DNA of 64,000 nucleotides, taken from NCBI RefSeq assembly GCF_039595395.1, contig NZ_JBCNLP010000001.1:4030001-4094000 (forward strand), given 5' to 3'. The DNA is from Novosphingobium sp. Lineage in GTDB: Bacteria > Pseudomonadota > Alphaproteobacteria > Sphingomonadales > Sphingomonadaceae. This document shows positions 7,782 through 17,806 of this stretch, piece by piece. The notes under the pieces are model-generated. The model saw only the letters and a list, made by a program, of their open reading frames with translations. It did not search any database and was not told the DNA's origin. A program made the translations under genes and the position numbers. The stretch's first letter is position 1. Every line of letters starts with the position of its first letter.

Positions 7782-10020
7782 ATGGTAGCATTGTGCGCAG
7801 CAAAGCACGCAATTGGGCAGGCTTCACCGGCTTGTTGAGCAGCGGCGTACCGCTGGCGGCCAGTTGCACCTTCAGCCCCTCGCCCCGGTCGGCGGAGATC
7901 ATCACCGCCGGGATCGGCGCCCCGAAATACGCCTGCAATTGCGCAATCGCCCGGTCGCCGGTCTCGCCATCGTTGAGGTGATAATCGGCCAGAATGATGT
8001 CGGGCCGCTCGCCATCGGCGAAGAGCCGCACCGCCTCGCCGTAGTCGCCCGCCACCACCACATCGCAGCCCCAGCCGCCCAGCAGCGTGCGCATGCCCGA
8101 CTGGATCTGCCGCTCATTGTCCACCACCAGCACGCGGCGCCCCTGCATCGAGCGGTCGCGCGGGGTGGTCACGCCATCGCCCTCGCTGGCCGCGACAGGG
8201 CGGCCCAGCGGCAGGGTGATGGCGAAGGTCGATCCCTCGCCCGGCGCGGAGTGCAGCCAGATCTTGTGGCCCAGCATATCGGCGGCGCGGCGCACGATGG
8301 CGAGCCCCAGCCCCTTGCCCTGACTGCGCGTGTCGAGCCGGCGGAACTCCTCGAAAATCATCTCCTGCTGGCTGCTGTCGATGCCGCGCCCGGTGTCGAT
8401 CACCGCCACGCGCACCGCATCGCCCTCCACCGCGCAGGTGACGCGCACGCTGCCCGAGGCGGTGTAGCGGATCGCGTTGGAGATGAAATTCTGCAGAATG
8501 CGGCGCAGCAAACGCAGATCGGATTCCACCCACAGCGGGTCGGTCTCCATCCGCAGTTGCAGCCCGGCGGCGCGCGCCGAAGGGGTAAACTCGACGTTCA
8601 GCGTCTGCAGCAATTGGTCGATGCGGAAATGGCTGATTTCGGGCTGAATCGCGCCCGCATCCAGCCGCGAGATTTCCAGCAGGGCCTCCAGCAGGTCCTC
8701 CACCGATTCCAGCGCCGTGGCGGTCTGTGAGACCAGCGCGCGGGTGGGCAGCGCCAGCCTTTTGTCGCCCAAAGCCGCGACGAACAGGCAGGCGGCATTC
8801 AAGGGCTGCAGCAGATCGTGGCTGGCCGCCGCCAAAAAGCTGGTCTTGGACAGATTGGCCTTTTCCGCGGCGATCTTGGCTTGGGTCAGCGCCGCCTCGA
8901 TGGTGCGGCGCTCGGCCACCTCCTGCCCCAGTCGCGCGTTCACGCTCAGCAGTTCGGCGGTGCGTTCCGAAACGCGGCGTTCCAGCGTCTCGGCGGTTTC
9001 GCGCAGCGCGGCCTGCGCCGTGAGCATATCGGTGACATCGGTGAAGCTGAACACCAGCCCGCCCTGCCCGGTGCGGGTCGAGCGAATTTCGAAGCGCCGC
9101 TCACCCGCCGGGCACAGCTGGCTGACCGGACTGATATGGCCCGCATCCTGCCAGTCGAGGCAGCCATGGTCTTCCATGCCCAGCCCCTGGCGGCACCAGT
9201 CGAGCAGATCGCCATGGCAGGCCAGCGCGCGGGCCGGGTCCTCGCCCAGCCCCAGCAGATGGCTCAGCGCTCCGTTCCACGCCGAGAGCCGCCCCGTGCT
9301 GTCGAACATGCAGACGCCCTCGGAGAGCGTATCGAGCGTCGATTGCAGGATCAGATTGCGTTCGGCCAGTTCGAGGGCGCGGGCGCGGGCATCCTCGGCC
9401 TTGACCTCGGTGATGTCGGTGTAGATGCCGACGATGCCGCCCTCGCTGGTGCGCAGCTCGTTGATCTGCACCCAGCGGCCATCGGACAAGGCCTGCACAT
9501 GGCCGCCATCGGCCACGCCGTGCCTGACCAGCCGTTCCGACACCCAGCGGTCGGGCGCCACCACCGCGCCCAAGGGCCGCTCGTGCTTGGCCGCCAGTTG
9601 CGCGATTTCGGAGAACTCCATCCCCTCGCGCATATGTGGCGAGAGTTCGGGCCAGAAGCCCAGATAGGCCTCGTTGAACAGCACCAGCCGGTCGTCGGCG
9701 TCGAAGAGCACAAAGCCCTCGTTGATCGATTCGATGGCGTCGCGCAGGCGGATCTGCGCGGCATCGGCCGATTCATGCGCGGCGGCCAGATCGCTGTTGG
9801 CCTTGGCGAGTTGTCCTAGCGCATCCTCCAACTGGCTGGTGCGTTCGCGCACCATGGCCTCCAGCGAGATGGCGGTCTCGAACATCGAGAAGGCATTGGC
9901 CGACATGTCGCTCGACCGTTCGACGCGGTCCATCAGCGCGGCATTGATGCGGCGCAGCTTGCGCAACTCCTCGCGCAAAGCCTCGTTTTCCGAAACATCA
10001 AGGCGCTGCGCCTCACTCAT
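7780..10020 (-). CDS. PAS hybrid histidine kinase, NahK/ErcS'-like
   Basis: 746 aa cytosolic hybrid kinase. It has an N-terminal coiled coil (residues ~10-90), two PAS domains (~90-205 and ~220-335), a second coiled coil, a HisKA domain with H401 in AAASHDLLQPLNAA, a HATPase domain (NFISNAIRY, DTGRGID, GKGLGLAIV) and a C-terminal receiver with D679 in DIILADYHLND. The H-box ASHDLLQPLNA is typical of NahK. The ATG at 10020 overlaps the stop of the FIST gene by 4 bp (ATGA), so the two are translationally coupled. In Pseudomonas aeruginosa the equivalent pair sits in the ethanol-oxidation region. Longer in-frame upstream extension is not used because it lies inside the FIST gene. Confidence 0.85.
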   Translation of the reverse strand: MSEAQRLDVSENEALREELRKLRRINAALMDRVERSSDMSANAFSMFETAISLEAMVRERTSQLEDALGQLAKANSDLAAAHESADAAQIRLRDAIESINEGFVLFDADDRLVLFNEAYLGFWPELSPHMREGMEFSEIAQLAAKHERPLGAVVAPDRWVSERLVRHGVADGGHVQALSDGRWVQINELRTSEGGIVGIYTDITEVKAEDARARALELAERNLILQSTLDTLSEGVCMFDSTGRLSAWNGALSHLLGLGEDPARALACHGDLLDWCRQGLGMEDHGCLDWQDAGHISPVSQLCPAGERRFEIRSTRTGQGGLVFSFTDVTDMLTAQAALRETAETLERRVSERTAELLSVNARLGQEVAERRTIEAALTQAKIAAEKANLSKTSFLAAASHDLLQPLNAACLFVAALGDKRLALPTRALVSQTATALESVEDLLEALLEISRLDAGAIQPEISHFRIDQLLQTLNVEFTPSARAAGLQLRMETDPLWVESDLRLLRRILQNFISNAIRYTASGSVRVTCAVEGDAVRVAVIDTGRGIDSSQQEMIFEEFRRLDTRSQGKGLGLAIVRRAADMLGHKIWLHSAPGEGSTFAITLPLGRPVAASEGDGVTTPRDRSMQGRRVLVVDNERQIQSGMRTLLGGWGCDVVVAGDYGEAVRLFADGERPDIILADYHLNDGETGDRAIAQLQAYFGAPIPAVMISADRGEGLKVQLAASGTPLLNKPVKPAQLRALLRTMLP

Positions 10021-11183
10021 TGGCCGATGGCCAGCCCGCTGAAGCTCTGGTTGATGTGCAGCGCGTGATATTGCTCGCCATAGGTGTTGAAGCCGATCAC
10101 CCCGTTCTGGCTGTAAAGCTGCGACACATCGCGCGAAAGCTGCCGCCGCTCGGCATCGATGCGGTTGAGCACGCAGTCGAAGGCGATAATGCGGTCGACC
10201 GGGCCGATCTGCTCGCGAATGTCGGAGAACAGCGCTTCCATCCCGGCAATGCGGTCGACCGGTTCGCCCACGGTCAGCACCAGCCCCTCGTCGATGGCGC
10301 AATAGAAGGTCAGGCTGCCATCGGCATTGGCGCTCTGCACCGAGCGGACGTGGTATTCGCCCCCGGCGCGCACCATCAGCGGATGGGCCGCGAAGAAGGC
10401 CACGCCCAACTCCTCCCCCGCATGGCCGGCGAGCCGCAGATATTCCTGAGCGGCAGGCTCGGCATTGATCTCGGTGACGATGCGGTCATGGGGCAGCGCG
10501 CCGGTGATCACCATCTTGCGCTCGCCGGGGCGGTAATGCTGCGCCTTGAAGACATGCAGCGGACGCGGGGTGGAGAGGATCGCCACCACCGCCGCGCGCT
10601 GGTGAAAGGCCCCGCTCTCGAAGATCGCGGTTTGGCGGAAGCTGAGATCGTCGCCCGAGGAGCCGCCGATCAGCGGGATCTCGCCCAGCGCGTCCTGAAT
10701 GGTCATCGTCAGCAATTCTTCCGAATGCGACAGGCCATCGACCAGAAACAGCGCGACATGGTTGACGCTTTCGCCCAGCGCCCGGCTTTCGCGCTCGGCC
10801 TGCGCGGCCAGCTGGCGGACCTGCGCGCGCGCCGCGACGGGGTCGAAATGGTCGATGTCGAGAAAGCAGTGCGAGGTCAGGCGAAAGGCACCGGCGGGAA
10901 AGCCGATGGCGCTCAGACTGTCATGGTCATAGCCGCGCTCGGTCAACTCGCCCGAGCTGGTGCAGCCGATCACGCGCACGCCTTCGGTCTGCAGATTGAT
11001 TGCCCAGGCCAGCTTTGCCGCGTCGAAATGATGCGGGCAGAACAGGATCGCCCCGGCCAGCGGTTCCTTGCCCAATTGCGCGGCGATCTCCTCCATCGCC
11101 TCGAACGGGTCATCCGCATGCGAGGTTGCAAAAACCACCCCCGATTTCACCAGATTCTGCACCATCTGCCCGGTCTCTCCCAT
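10017..11183 (-). CDS. FIST-domain sensor protein, NosP-like
   Basis: 388 aa cytosolic protein covering the FIST-N domain (about residues 15-205, including GAILFCPHHFDAAKLAWAI and VIGCTSSGELT) and FIST-C domain (~215-375). FIST proteins are sensory; NosP is a haem-based nitric-oxide sensor that controls the kinase NahK. Here the gene overlaps a NahK-like kinase by 4 bp, as expected for a co-translated sensor/kinase pair. I cannot verify haem ligands from the sequence, so NO sensing is inferred from synteny. Confidence 0.8.
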   Translation of the reverse strand: MGETGQMVQNLVKSGVVFATSHADDPFEAMEEIAAQLGKEPLAGAILFCPHHFDAAKLAWAINLQTEGVRVIGCTSSGELTERGYDHDSLSAIGFPAGAFRLTSHCFLDIDHFDPVAARAQVRQLAAQAERESRALGESVNHVALFLVDGLSHSEELLTMTIQDALGEIPLIGGSSGDDLSFRQTAIFESGAFHQRAAVVAILSTPRPLHVFKAQHYRPGERKMVITGALPHDRIVTEINAEPAAQEYLRLAGHAGEELGVAFFAAHPLMVRAGGEYHVRSVQSANADGSLTFYCAIDEGLVLTVGEPVDRIAGMEALFSDIREQIGPVDRIIAFDCVLNRIDAERRQLSRDVSQLYSQNGVIGFNTYGEQYHALHINQSFSGLAIGQ

Positions 11184-11269
11184 ATTTTTCTTATGGTTCT
11201 TTCATGGACCGGAAAGGGGGTGTTTGTCATCCAAAACCAGCGCCCGAAACTGTGCCGAAACAGCCAAAA

Positions 11270-11659
11270 TCAGCCTCCGCGCGCCGGCTCTCCGGCAGCG
11301 TCCAGCCGTGCGACCTCCTCATCGGTGAAGATGCGCGAACGCACGATAAAGCGCAGGCCTTCGGGTGCCTCCAGCGACATGCCCGAGCCGCGCCCCGGCA
11401 CCACATCGATCGTCACCTGCGTGTGTCGCCAGTATTCGAATTGCGCGGCGCCGATCCACACCTGAACGCCGCCCGCGATCTCCCCCAGCAGCACGTCCTG
11501 AGCGCCGACCCGGAACTCGCCCTTGGGAAAGCACATCGGCGCCGAACCGTCGCAGCAACCGCCCGACTGGTGAAACATCAACGGCCCATGGCGCGCCTCC
11601 AGCCGGGCGATCAGCGCATCGGCGGCCTCGGTCGAAAGAATGCGTGGTGGTGTCTCCAC
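11270..11659 (-). CDS. DUF779 family protein
   Basis: 129 aa, starting from GTG at 11659 preceded by AAAGG; a longer in-frame ORF upstream reaches into the aldehyde dehydrogenase and is not used. The conserved core MFHQSGGCCDGSAPMCFPKG carries a CC pair and a further Cys that could bind metal. DUF779 genes are regularly found directly after ExaC/AldB-type aldehyde dehydrogenases, as here (113 bp downstream). Function is unknown. Confidence 0.8.
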   Translation of the reverse strand: METPPRILSTEAADALIARLEARHGPLMFHQSGGCCDGSAPMCFPKGEFRVGAQDVLLGEIAGGVQVWIGAAQFEYWRHTQVTIDVVPGRGSGMSLEAPEGLRFIVRSRIFTDEEVARLDAAGEPARGG

Positions 11660-11772
11660 GGCCAGCCTTTCCTCACAGAAAAGGTGGCGGGCGGGATGGA
11701 GTGATGGATGGGGCCGCCCGCCACAGTTCACGCGCGGGAGGAGAGACCACCCCGCGCGTGCCGTTACTCGAA

Positions 11773-13299
11773 TTAAAAGAAGCCCAAAGCCTTGGGGCTG
11801 TAGCTGACCAGCAGGTTCTTGGTCTGCTGGTAATGGTCGAGCATCATCTTGTGGTTCTCGCGCCCGATGCCCGACTGCTTGTAGCCGCCGAAGGCCGCGT
11901 GAGCCGGATAGGCGTGATAGCAGTTGGTCCACACGCGCCCGGCCTGAATGCCCCGGCCCATGCGATAGGCGCGGCTGCCGTCGCGAGTCCATACGCCCGC
12001 GCCAAGGCCGTAAAGCGTGTCATTGGCGATGGCGAGGGCTTCGGCCTCATCCTTGAAGGTAGTGACGGCCAGCACGGGGCCGAAGATCTCCTCCTGAAAG
12101 ATGCGCATCTTGTTGTGGCCCTTCAGCACCGTGGGGGTGACGTAATAGCCCTCGGCCAGTTCGCCATCATGCACGGCGCGCGTCCCACCGGTCAGCACCT
12201 CGGCGCCTTCGGCACGGCCAATGTCGATGTAGGAGAGGATCTTCTCCAACTGATCGTTCGAAGCCTGCGCCCCGATCATCGTCGAGGGATCGAGCGGGCT
12301 GCCCTGCTTGATCGCCTTCACGCGGGCGATGGCGCGCTCGATGAACTTTTCGTAGATGGATTCCTGGATCAGCGCGCGGCTGGGACAGGTGCAGACCTCG
12401 CCCTGATTCAGCGCGAACATGGCGAAACCTTCGAGGCATTTGTCGAAGTAATCGTCATCGGCGTCCATCACATCTTCGAAGAAGATGTTGGGGCTCTTGC
12501 CGCCCAGTTCCAGCGTGACGGGGATCAGGTTTTCGGAGGCATATTGCATGATCAGGCGACCGGTGGTCGTCTCGCCGGTGAAGGCGATCTTGCTGATCCG
12601 CTTGTTCGAGGCCAGCGGCTTGCCCGCCTCGACGCCGAAACCGTTCACCACGTTCAGCACGCCGGGCGGCAGCAGATCGCCGATCACCTCCAGCAGCACC
12701 AGCACCGACATGGGGGTCTGCTCGGCGGGCTTGAGCACGATGCAATTGCCCGCCGCCAGAGCAGGCGCCAGCTTCCACACCGCCATCAGGATCGGGAAGT
12801 TCCACGGAATGATCTGGCCGACCACGCCCAGCGGCTCATGGAAGTGATAGGCCACCGTGTCATGGTCGATCTCGCTGATCGAGCCCTCCTGCGCCCGCGC
12901 ACAGCCCGCGAAATAGCGGAAATGGTCGATGGCGAGGGGAATGTCGGCATGGGTCGTCTCGCGGATCGGCTTGCCATTGTCGATGGTTTCGGCGAGCGCG
13001 ATAAGATCGAGATTGGCCTCCATCCGGTCGGCCATCTTGAGCAGAATGTTCGACCGCTCGGTGGAGGACATCTTGCCCCAGCCATCCTTGGCGGCATGGG
13101 CGGCATCCAGCGCGGCCTCGATATCCTCGGCGGTGCCGCGCGCCACCTGACACACCACCTGCCCGGTCACGGGTGAGATGTTGTCGAAATACTCACCGCG
13201 CGCGGGCGGGGCCCAAGTGCCGTTGATGTAATTCTCATACTTGTCGCGGATCAGTTTCTGGCCGGCGAATTTCGCCAAGGCATCCTGCAGCATCGTCAT
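11773..13299 (-). CDS. exaC: NAD-dependent aldehyde dehydrogenase, ExaC/AldB type
   Basis: 508 aa, full length. It oxidises acetaldehyde and related aldehydes to acids, the step after the alcohol dehydrogenase. Visible motifs are PWNFPILMAVWKLAPALAAG (substrate and NAD region), FTGETTTGRLIM, the catalytic Glu in LELGGKSPNIF and the catalytic Cys in NQGEVCTCPSRAL. The N-terminus MTMLQDALAKFAGQ agrees with family starts and AGGATG-rich sequence precedes it. It forms a likely operon with DUF779. No lesion is seen in contrast to acs. Confidence 0.93.
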   Translation of the reverse strand: MTMLQDALAKFAGQKLIRDKYENYINGTWAPPARGEYFDNISPVTGQVVCQVARGTAEDIEAALDAAHAAKDGWGKMSSTERSNILLKMADRMEANLDLIALAETIDNGKPIRETTHADIPLAIDHFRYFAGCARAQEGSISEIDHDTVAYHFHEPLGVVGQIIPWNFPILMAVWKLAPALAAGNCIVLKPAEQTPMSVLVLLEVIGDLLPPGVLNVVNGFGVEAGKPLASNKRISKIAFTGETTTGRLIMQYASENLIPVTLELGGKSPNIFFEDVMDADDDYFDKCLEGFAMFALNQGEVCTCPSRALIQESIYEKFIERAIARVKAIKQGSPLDPSTMIGAQASNDQLEKILSYIDIGRAEGAEVLTGGTRAVHDGELAEGYYVTPTVLKGHNKMRIFQEEIFGPVLAVTTFKDEAEALAIANDTLYGLGAGVWTRDGSRAYRMGRGIQAGRVWTNCYHAYPAHAAFGGYKQSGIGRENHKMMLDHYQQTKNLLVSYSPKALGFF

Positions 13300-13669
13300 C
13301 CTCCTGGGTCAGTGTCTGTGCCGTCCCTTGGGGCAAAAGATCGCGCCGCCCACCGCCCCGGACAATTGCACCTTCGGTCGGATGGGGCACCGTTGCGGCG
13401 GGCTGCAAGATGATCGGGTCAGGCCGCCATGGCAGCGCGCGGCTACGGATATGGGTGACCACCCCCTCTTGACCCAAAGTATAAGATAACCCGCCCGCAC
13501 CGGCTGTTACGCTGCCCCCCGACAGAGCCGCAAAGGCAGGAAGGGGGAGGACAGGAGATCGCCGCGGAGCATGCCGGGCGATGGCCCACTTGTATCCCGG
13601 CTCCGCTTCCGCTTTTGTCGCCCGACACGACAAGACACTGCCATAAGCCAAGACAGGGGAATACAGCCG
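13300..13669. promoter_or_regulatory. Divergent intergenic region between exaC and a TonB receptor
   Basis: 370 bp without a convincing gene. It should hold the promoters of both divergent genes. An AT-rich spot TATAAGATAAC near 13480-13490 stands out in the GC-rich background, but no spaced -35/-10 pair could be fixed. Confidence 0.4.
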
Positions 13670-15748
13670 GTGCCGATCAGATATGACATGAGCCTCACCG
13701 CCATGCTCTCCCCCATGCTCGTCCTCGCCGCGACAGGGGTCATGGCCACCGAAGCCCATGCCGATGCCGCCGCCGATCCTGCCGCCTCCCCCTCCGCCAA
13801 TGCGGATGGCACGCAGGTGCTGATCGTCACCGGCCGCCCGCTGGCCGACAGCAAGGCCGCCAGCGCCTATGACAGCATCCTGATCTCACGCGAGACGCTG
13901 CTCTCCAGCGCCTCGGGCCGGATCGAGGATGTGCTCTCCGGCGTGGCGGGCTTTCAGCAATTCCGCCGCTCGGACAGCCGATCGACCAACCCCTCGGCGC
14001 AGGGCGTGACCCTGCGCGCGCTGGGCGGCAATGCGGCGGCGCGCACGCTGGTGCTGCTCGACGGGGTGCCGATGGCCGATCCGATGTTCGGCTCGGTGGC
14101 GCTTTCGGCCATCGCGCCCGAGCGGCTGGCCAACATCCGCGTCACGCGCGGGGGCGGATCGGGCGCTTTCGGCTCGGGCGCGGTGGCGGGCACCATCGCG
14201 CTGGAAAGCGCCGGGCGCGACACCACCGGCGCCTTTTCGGGGGATGTCTCGGCAGACACGCGCGGCGAGACCTCGCTCTCGGGCAGCGTGGCGCCCAAGC
14301 TGGGACAAGGCTTCGCGGTGATCTCGGGTCGCTGGGATCGCGGACAAGGCTTCTGGACCACGCCGCTCGATCAGCGCGTGCCCGCCAGCGCCAAGGCCGC
14401 CTATGACGGCTGGAGCGTCTCCGCCCGAGGCGTCGCCCCCGTCGCCCCCGATATCGAGCTGCAGGGCCGCGTGCTGGCCTTCCGCGACCAGCGCACCCTC
14501 CGCTTTGCCGGGGCCGACAGCCGCAGCTTCGGCGAGGATGCCAGCATCCGTCTGGTGGCACGAGGGCCGTGGCAGGTCGATGCTCTGGCCTATCTGCAGG
14601 ATCGCGGCTTTTCCAATGTGGTGATCTCCTCCACCACCTTCAAACCCACGCTGGACCAGCGCTCGACCCCCTCGACCGGCCTTGGCGGCAAGCTGGAGGT
14701 GCATCCCCCGGTTGGCCCCAACCACCAGTTGCGGCTGGGCACCGACTGGCGCCGCACCAGCGGCGACCTGTCCGAGGTCAGCTACAATTCCACCACCGGG
14801 GCGGTCAGCGCCTATCGCTGGGCCGGGGGCACCAATGACGACAAGGGCCTGTTCCTCGAAGACGACTGGCGCATCGGCATCCTCACCCTGACTGGCGGCA
14901 TTCGCGGCGACCACTGGAGCATCGAGCGCGGCTATGTCCGCACCGCAGGGCCGACCGGGGCCATCACCGCTGACAACAGCTATGACCCGCGCGACGGCTG
15001 GGCTTTGTCGGGCCGGGGCGGCGCCCTGCTGCGCGTGGCTAATGGCGTGACCCTGCGCGGATCGGCCTACAGCGGGCTGCGCCAGCCGACGATCAACGAA
15101 CTCTATCGCACCTTCACGGTCTTCCCCGTCACCACCAACGCCAATCCGCTGCTGGGCAATGAGCGGCTGAAGGGCGTGGAAGGCGGCGTCGATCTGGGGC
15201 CTTTCGCAGGGGTCACCCTGTCGGCCACCGGCTTCGTCAACCGGCTGGAGCATGCCATCGCCAATGTCACCACCGGTGTGAACTTGAAGCAGCGCCAGAA
15301 TGTCGATGCCATCCGCGCGCGCGGCGTGGAGGTGGACGCCAAGGGACGCTGGGGCGCGATCACGCTCGACGCCTCGCTGGCGCTGACCGATTCCGTGGTG
15401 GAGGCCAGCGGCGCGGCGATCGGCTTGAATGGCCTGCGCCCGGCCCAGACGCCCAAGATCGCCACCAGCACCACTTTGGGCTGGGCCCCGGCCAAGGGCT
15501 GGCAGCTTTCGGCCACGGTGCGCTATGTCGGCGCGCAGTTCGAGGATGATGCCAATGCCGCCAATTCGGTGCTGCGCCCGGCGACCACCATCGGCCTCTT
15601 CGCCCGCGCTCCGCTGAGCCATGGTTTCGCCGCCATCGTCCGCGTGGAAAACCTGACCGATGTGACGGTGATGACCCGCAATCAGGCGGGCAGCATCGAT
15701 GTCGGCGTGCCGCGCACCGTCTGGCTGGGAGTGCACAAGGACTTGTGA
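13670..15748 (+). CDS. TonB-dependent outer-membrane receptor
   Basis: About 692 aa. The signal peptide (MLVLAATGVMATEAHA region) is followed by a TonB-box-like TQVLIVTGRPL, the plug domain (RIEDVLSGVAGFQQF, GVTLRALGGNAAARTLVLLDGVP, GSGAFGSGAVAGTI) and a 22-strand-type barrel ending in an aromatic-rich tail. Start is uncertain: GTG 13670 follows AGGGGA, while ATG 13688 also fits. Its stop overlaps the GTG of the next gene by 4 bp, coupling it to the two-component system. Substrate unknown; TCS-linked receptors usually take up metals or metal chelates. Confidence 0.8.
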   Translation: MPIRYDMSLTAMLSPMLVLAATGVMATEAHADAAADPAASPSANADGTQVLIVTGRPLADSKAASAYDSILISRETLLSSASGRIEDVLSGVAGFQQFRRSDSRSTNPSAQGVTLRALGGNAAARTLVLLDGVPMADPMFGSVALSAIAPERLANIRVTRGGGSGAFGSGAVAGTIALESAGRDTTGAFSGDVSADTRGETSLSGSVAPKLGQGFAVISGRWDRGQGFWTTPLDQRVPASAKAAYDGWSVSARGVAPVAPDIELQGRVLAFRDQRTLRFAGADSRSFGEDASIRLVARGPWQVDALAYLQDRGFSNVVISSTTFKPTLDQRSTPSTGLGGKLEVHPPVGPNHQLRLGTDWRRTSGDLSEVSYNSTTGAVSAYRWAGGTNDDKGLFLEDDWRIGILTLTGGIRGDHWSIERGYVRTAGPTGAITADNSYDPRDGWALSGRGGALLRVANGVTLRGSAYSGLRQPTINELYRTFTVFPVTTNANPLLGNERLKGVEGGVDLGPFAGVTLSATGFVNRLEHAIANVTTGVNLKQRQNVDAIRARGVEVDAKGRWGAITLDASLALTDSVVEASGAAIGLNGLRPAQTPKIATSTTLGWAPAKGWQLSATVRYVGAQFEDDANAANSVLRPATTIGLFARAPLSHGFAAIVRVENLTDVTVMTRNQAGSIDVGVPRTVWLGVHKDL

Positions 15749-17013
15749 GCCCGACCGCGCCAGACAGGGGGAGCCAAAGCGCCGGACGCCTGCGCCTGAT
15801 GCTGTTGCTGCTGGCGATGGGCGGATCAATCCTCGGCCTGCTGCTGGGGTTTTCGCTGAGCCTGATGGCCGCCTCGCGCCAGTTCGAGCATGCGCTGATC
15901 GCCCAGCAGCAGGCCGCGCTGGTGGCGGATCTGGCCCGCGATGCGGAAGGGCTGAGCGCCCCGGCGCTGCGCGACAATCTGGCAGCCTATCGTGCCTTGA
16001 TCCAACAGGAGCGACAGTTCCTGAGCCCCCGCCAGCAACAGGCCCAGAGCGATGAACTGGCCCGCGCCGATGCGCTGGCCCTGCTGGCCGGGCGCCCCGA
16101 GGACCGCGCGCGACTGGTCGCCATGGTCAGGGCCATCGACAGCGGCGAACAGCATGAGGTGGCCGCCGCCCGCGCGGATCTCACAAGCATCCGCCGTGAC
16201 ACCATCCTGCTCGGCGTGCTGCTGGCGCTGACGGCGCTGGGCGCGGCGGCGGTCGGGCTGATCCAGTTGCAGCGCGCCAACCGCGATCTGGCTCAAGAGG
16301 TCGCCGCCCGCACTGCCGATCTGCGCGCCATCGACAGCTCGCGCCGCCTGTTCTTCGCCAAGGCCAGCCATGAGCTGCGCACCCCCGTCACCGCCATCCG
16401 CGTGATGGCCGAGGTGGCGCTGGACAGCGGCGCGGATGCCTCCAGCCCCCTGCGCGACATCGTGGCGCAGACCACCTTCCTGAACCACCGCATTGAGGAG
16501 TTGCTGGCCCTCTCCAGCGCCGCCGAGGGGCGGCCCGTGATGGCGCCCGAACCCTGCGATCTGGCCGAGGTGCTGGCCACGGCCGCGCTTCAGGCCCAGC
16601 CCTATGCCGCCTCGATCGGCGTCACCATCCGGCAGGCCCAAGCGCCCGCGCCGTTGATCGCGCTGGCCGACCGGCGCTGGCTGACTCAGGCTGTGCTGGC
16701 GGTGATCGACAATGGGCTGAAATTCTCCGACCCCGGCGGTGATCTCGATCTGGCGCTGGACAGCGATGGGCAGATCGCCGCCATCACCCTTGCCGACCAC
16801 GGCCCCGGCGTGCTGCCGCGCGAGTTGCCGCGCATCTTCGACGCCTATTATCAGGCCGAGGCAGGCAAGACGCGTGGCGGCACCGGGCTGGGTCTGGCGC
16901 TGGCGCGCTGGGTGGTGGAGCAGCATGGCGGCGGCATCCATGCCGAGAACCGTGACGGCGGCGGCTGCCGGATTGTGATTCAACTGCCGCTGGCGCGGGA
17001 GGAGGTGCCATGA
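15745..17013 (+). CDS. Membrane sensor histidine kinase
   Basis: 422 aa. Two transmembrane helices (about 16-43 and 152-175) flank a ~108-residue helical periplasmic sensor. HisKA follows with H209 in FAKASHELRTPVTAIR, then HATPase motifs AVIDNGLKFSD, DHGPGV and GGTGLGLALARW. It starts with GTG overlapping the TonB receptor stop and its own stop overlaps the next ATG, so receptor, kinase and regulator form one translationally coupled operon. The signal is not apparent. Confidence 0.88.
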   Translation: MSPTAPDRGSQSAGRLRLMLLLLAMGGSILGLLLGFSLSLMAASRQFEHALIAQQQAALVADLARDAEGLSAPALRDNLAAYRALIQQERQFLSPRQQQAQSDELARADALALLAGRPEDRARLVAMVRAIDSGEQHEVAAARADLTSIRRDTILLGVLLALTALGAAAVGLIQLQRANRDLAQEVAARTADLRAIDSSRRLFFAKASHELRTPVTAIRVMAEVALDSGADASSPLRDIVAQTTFLNHRIEELLALSSAAEGRPVMAPEPCDLAEVLATAALQAQPYAASIGVTIRQAQAPAPLIALADRRWLTQAVLAVIDNGLKFSDPGGDLDLALDSDGQIAAITLADHGPGVLPRELPRIFDAYYQAEAGKTRGGTGLGLALARWVVEQHGGGIHAENRDGGGCRIVIQLPLAREEVP

Positions 17014-17687
17014 TCCTGCTCGTCGAGGACGATGTGGCCATCGGCAGCGCGATCCATCAGGGGCTGACGGCACGGGGCTTTCCCATCCACTGGCTGAGGC
17101 GCGGCGCGGACCTTCTCGATCAGGCGGCAGGCGGCGCGGTCAGCGTGGTGATCCTCGATCTGGGTCTGCCCGATGGGGATGGGCTCGATCTGTGCCGGGC
17201 CCTGCGCGCGGCGGGCCATCGCATGCCGGTGCTGATGCTGACCGCGCGCGGCACGCTGGACGATCGGCTGGAGGGCTTCGAAGCCGGGACCGATGATTAT
17301 CTGCCCAAGCCCTTCGCCTTTGCCGAGCTGGTGGCGAGAATCACCGTTCTGGCACGTCGCGCCGAAGAGCTGCCCCCTGCCCTCATCCATTTCGGATCGC
17401 TGAGTGTTGACCGTGCCAAGGGGCAGATCATACGCCATGACACGGCGCTGACCATGGAACCCAAGGCCCATGCCGTGTTGTTGCAACTGGCAATCCAGCG
17501 CGGCGCGCTGATCCCCCGCCAGAGGTTGATCGACACGGTGTGGGGCAAGGAATCTTCCATTTCAGACAACACTCTGGATGTGACGATCAGCATTTTGCGC
17601 CGCCGTCTGAGCCAGCTTGCGCCCGAGTTCACCGTGCGCGCAGTGAAGGGACATGGCGTTCAACTGGTCTGCGACCTTATACCTTAG
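17010..17687 (+). CDS. OmpR-family response regulator
   Basis: 225 aa. Receiver domain (MILLVEDDVAIG, D50 in VVILDLGLPDGDG, Lys in DYLPKPFAFAEL) plus winged-helix DNA-binding domain (residues ~130-222, with IRHDTALTMEPKAHAVLLQL and VRAVKGHGVQLV). It overlaps the kinase by 4 bp. It likely controls the adjacent TonB receptor genes; this is inferred from position. Confidence 0.9.
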   Translation: MILLVEDDVAIGSAIHQGLTARGFPIHWLRRGADLLDQAAGGAVSVVILDLGLPDGDGLDLCRALRAAGHRMPVLMLTARGTLDDRLEGFEAGTDDYLPKPFAFAELVARITVLARRAEELPPALIHFGSLSVDRAKGQIIRHDTALTMEPKAHAVLLQLAIQRGALIPRQRLIDTVWGKESSISDNTLDVTISILRRRLSQLAPEFTVRAVKGHGVQLVCDLIP

Positions 17688-17806
17688 GTCATCCTGACGA
17701 GACCATCAGGATTCCCGCCTCGCGACCCGATATGACTCATTCCGACAGAGAATGGCAGGCAGGACGATGAACCTGTTTGGAACAAGAATAAGGGTGGGAC
17801 AGGATC

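Noticed and set aside
11365..13176. 603-codon plus-strand frame across DUF779 and the aldehyde dehydrogenase
   Set aside because: Shadow of two confident minus-strand genes.
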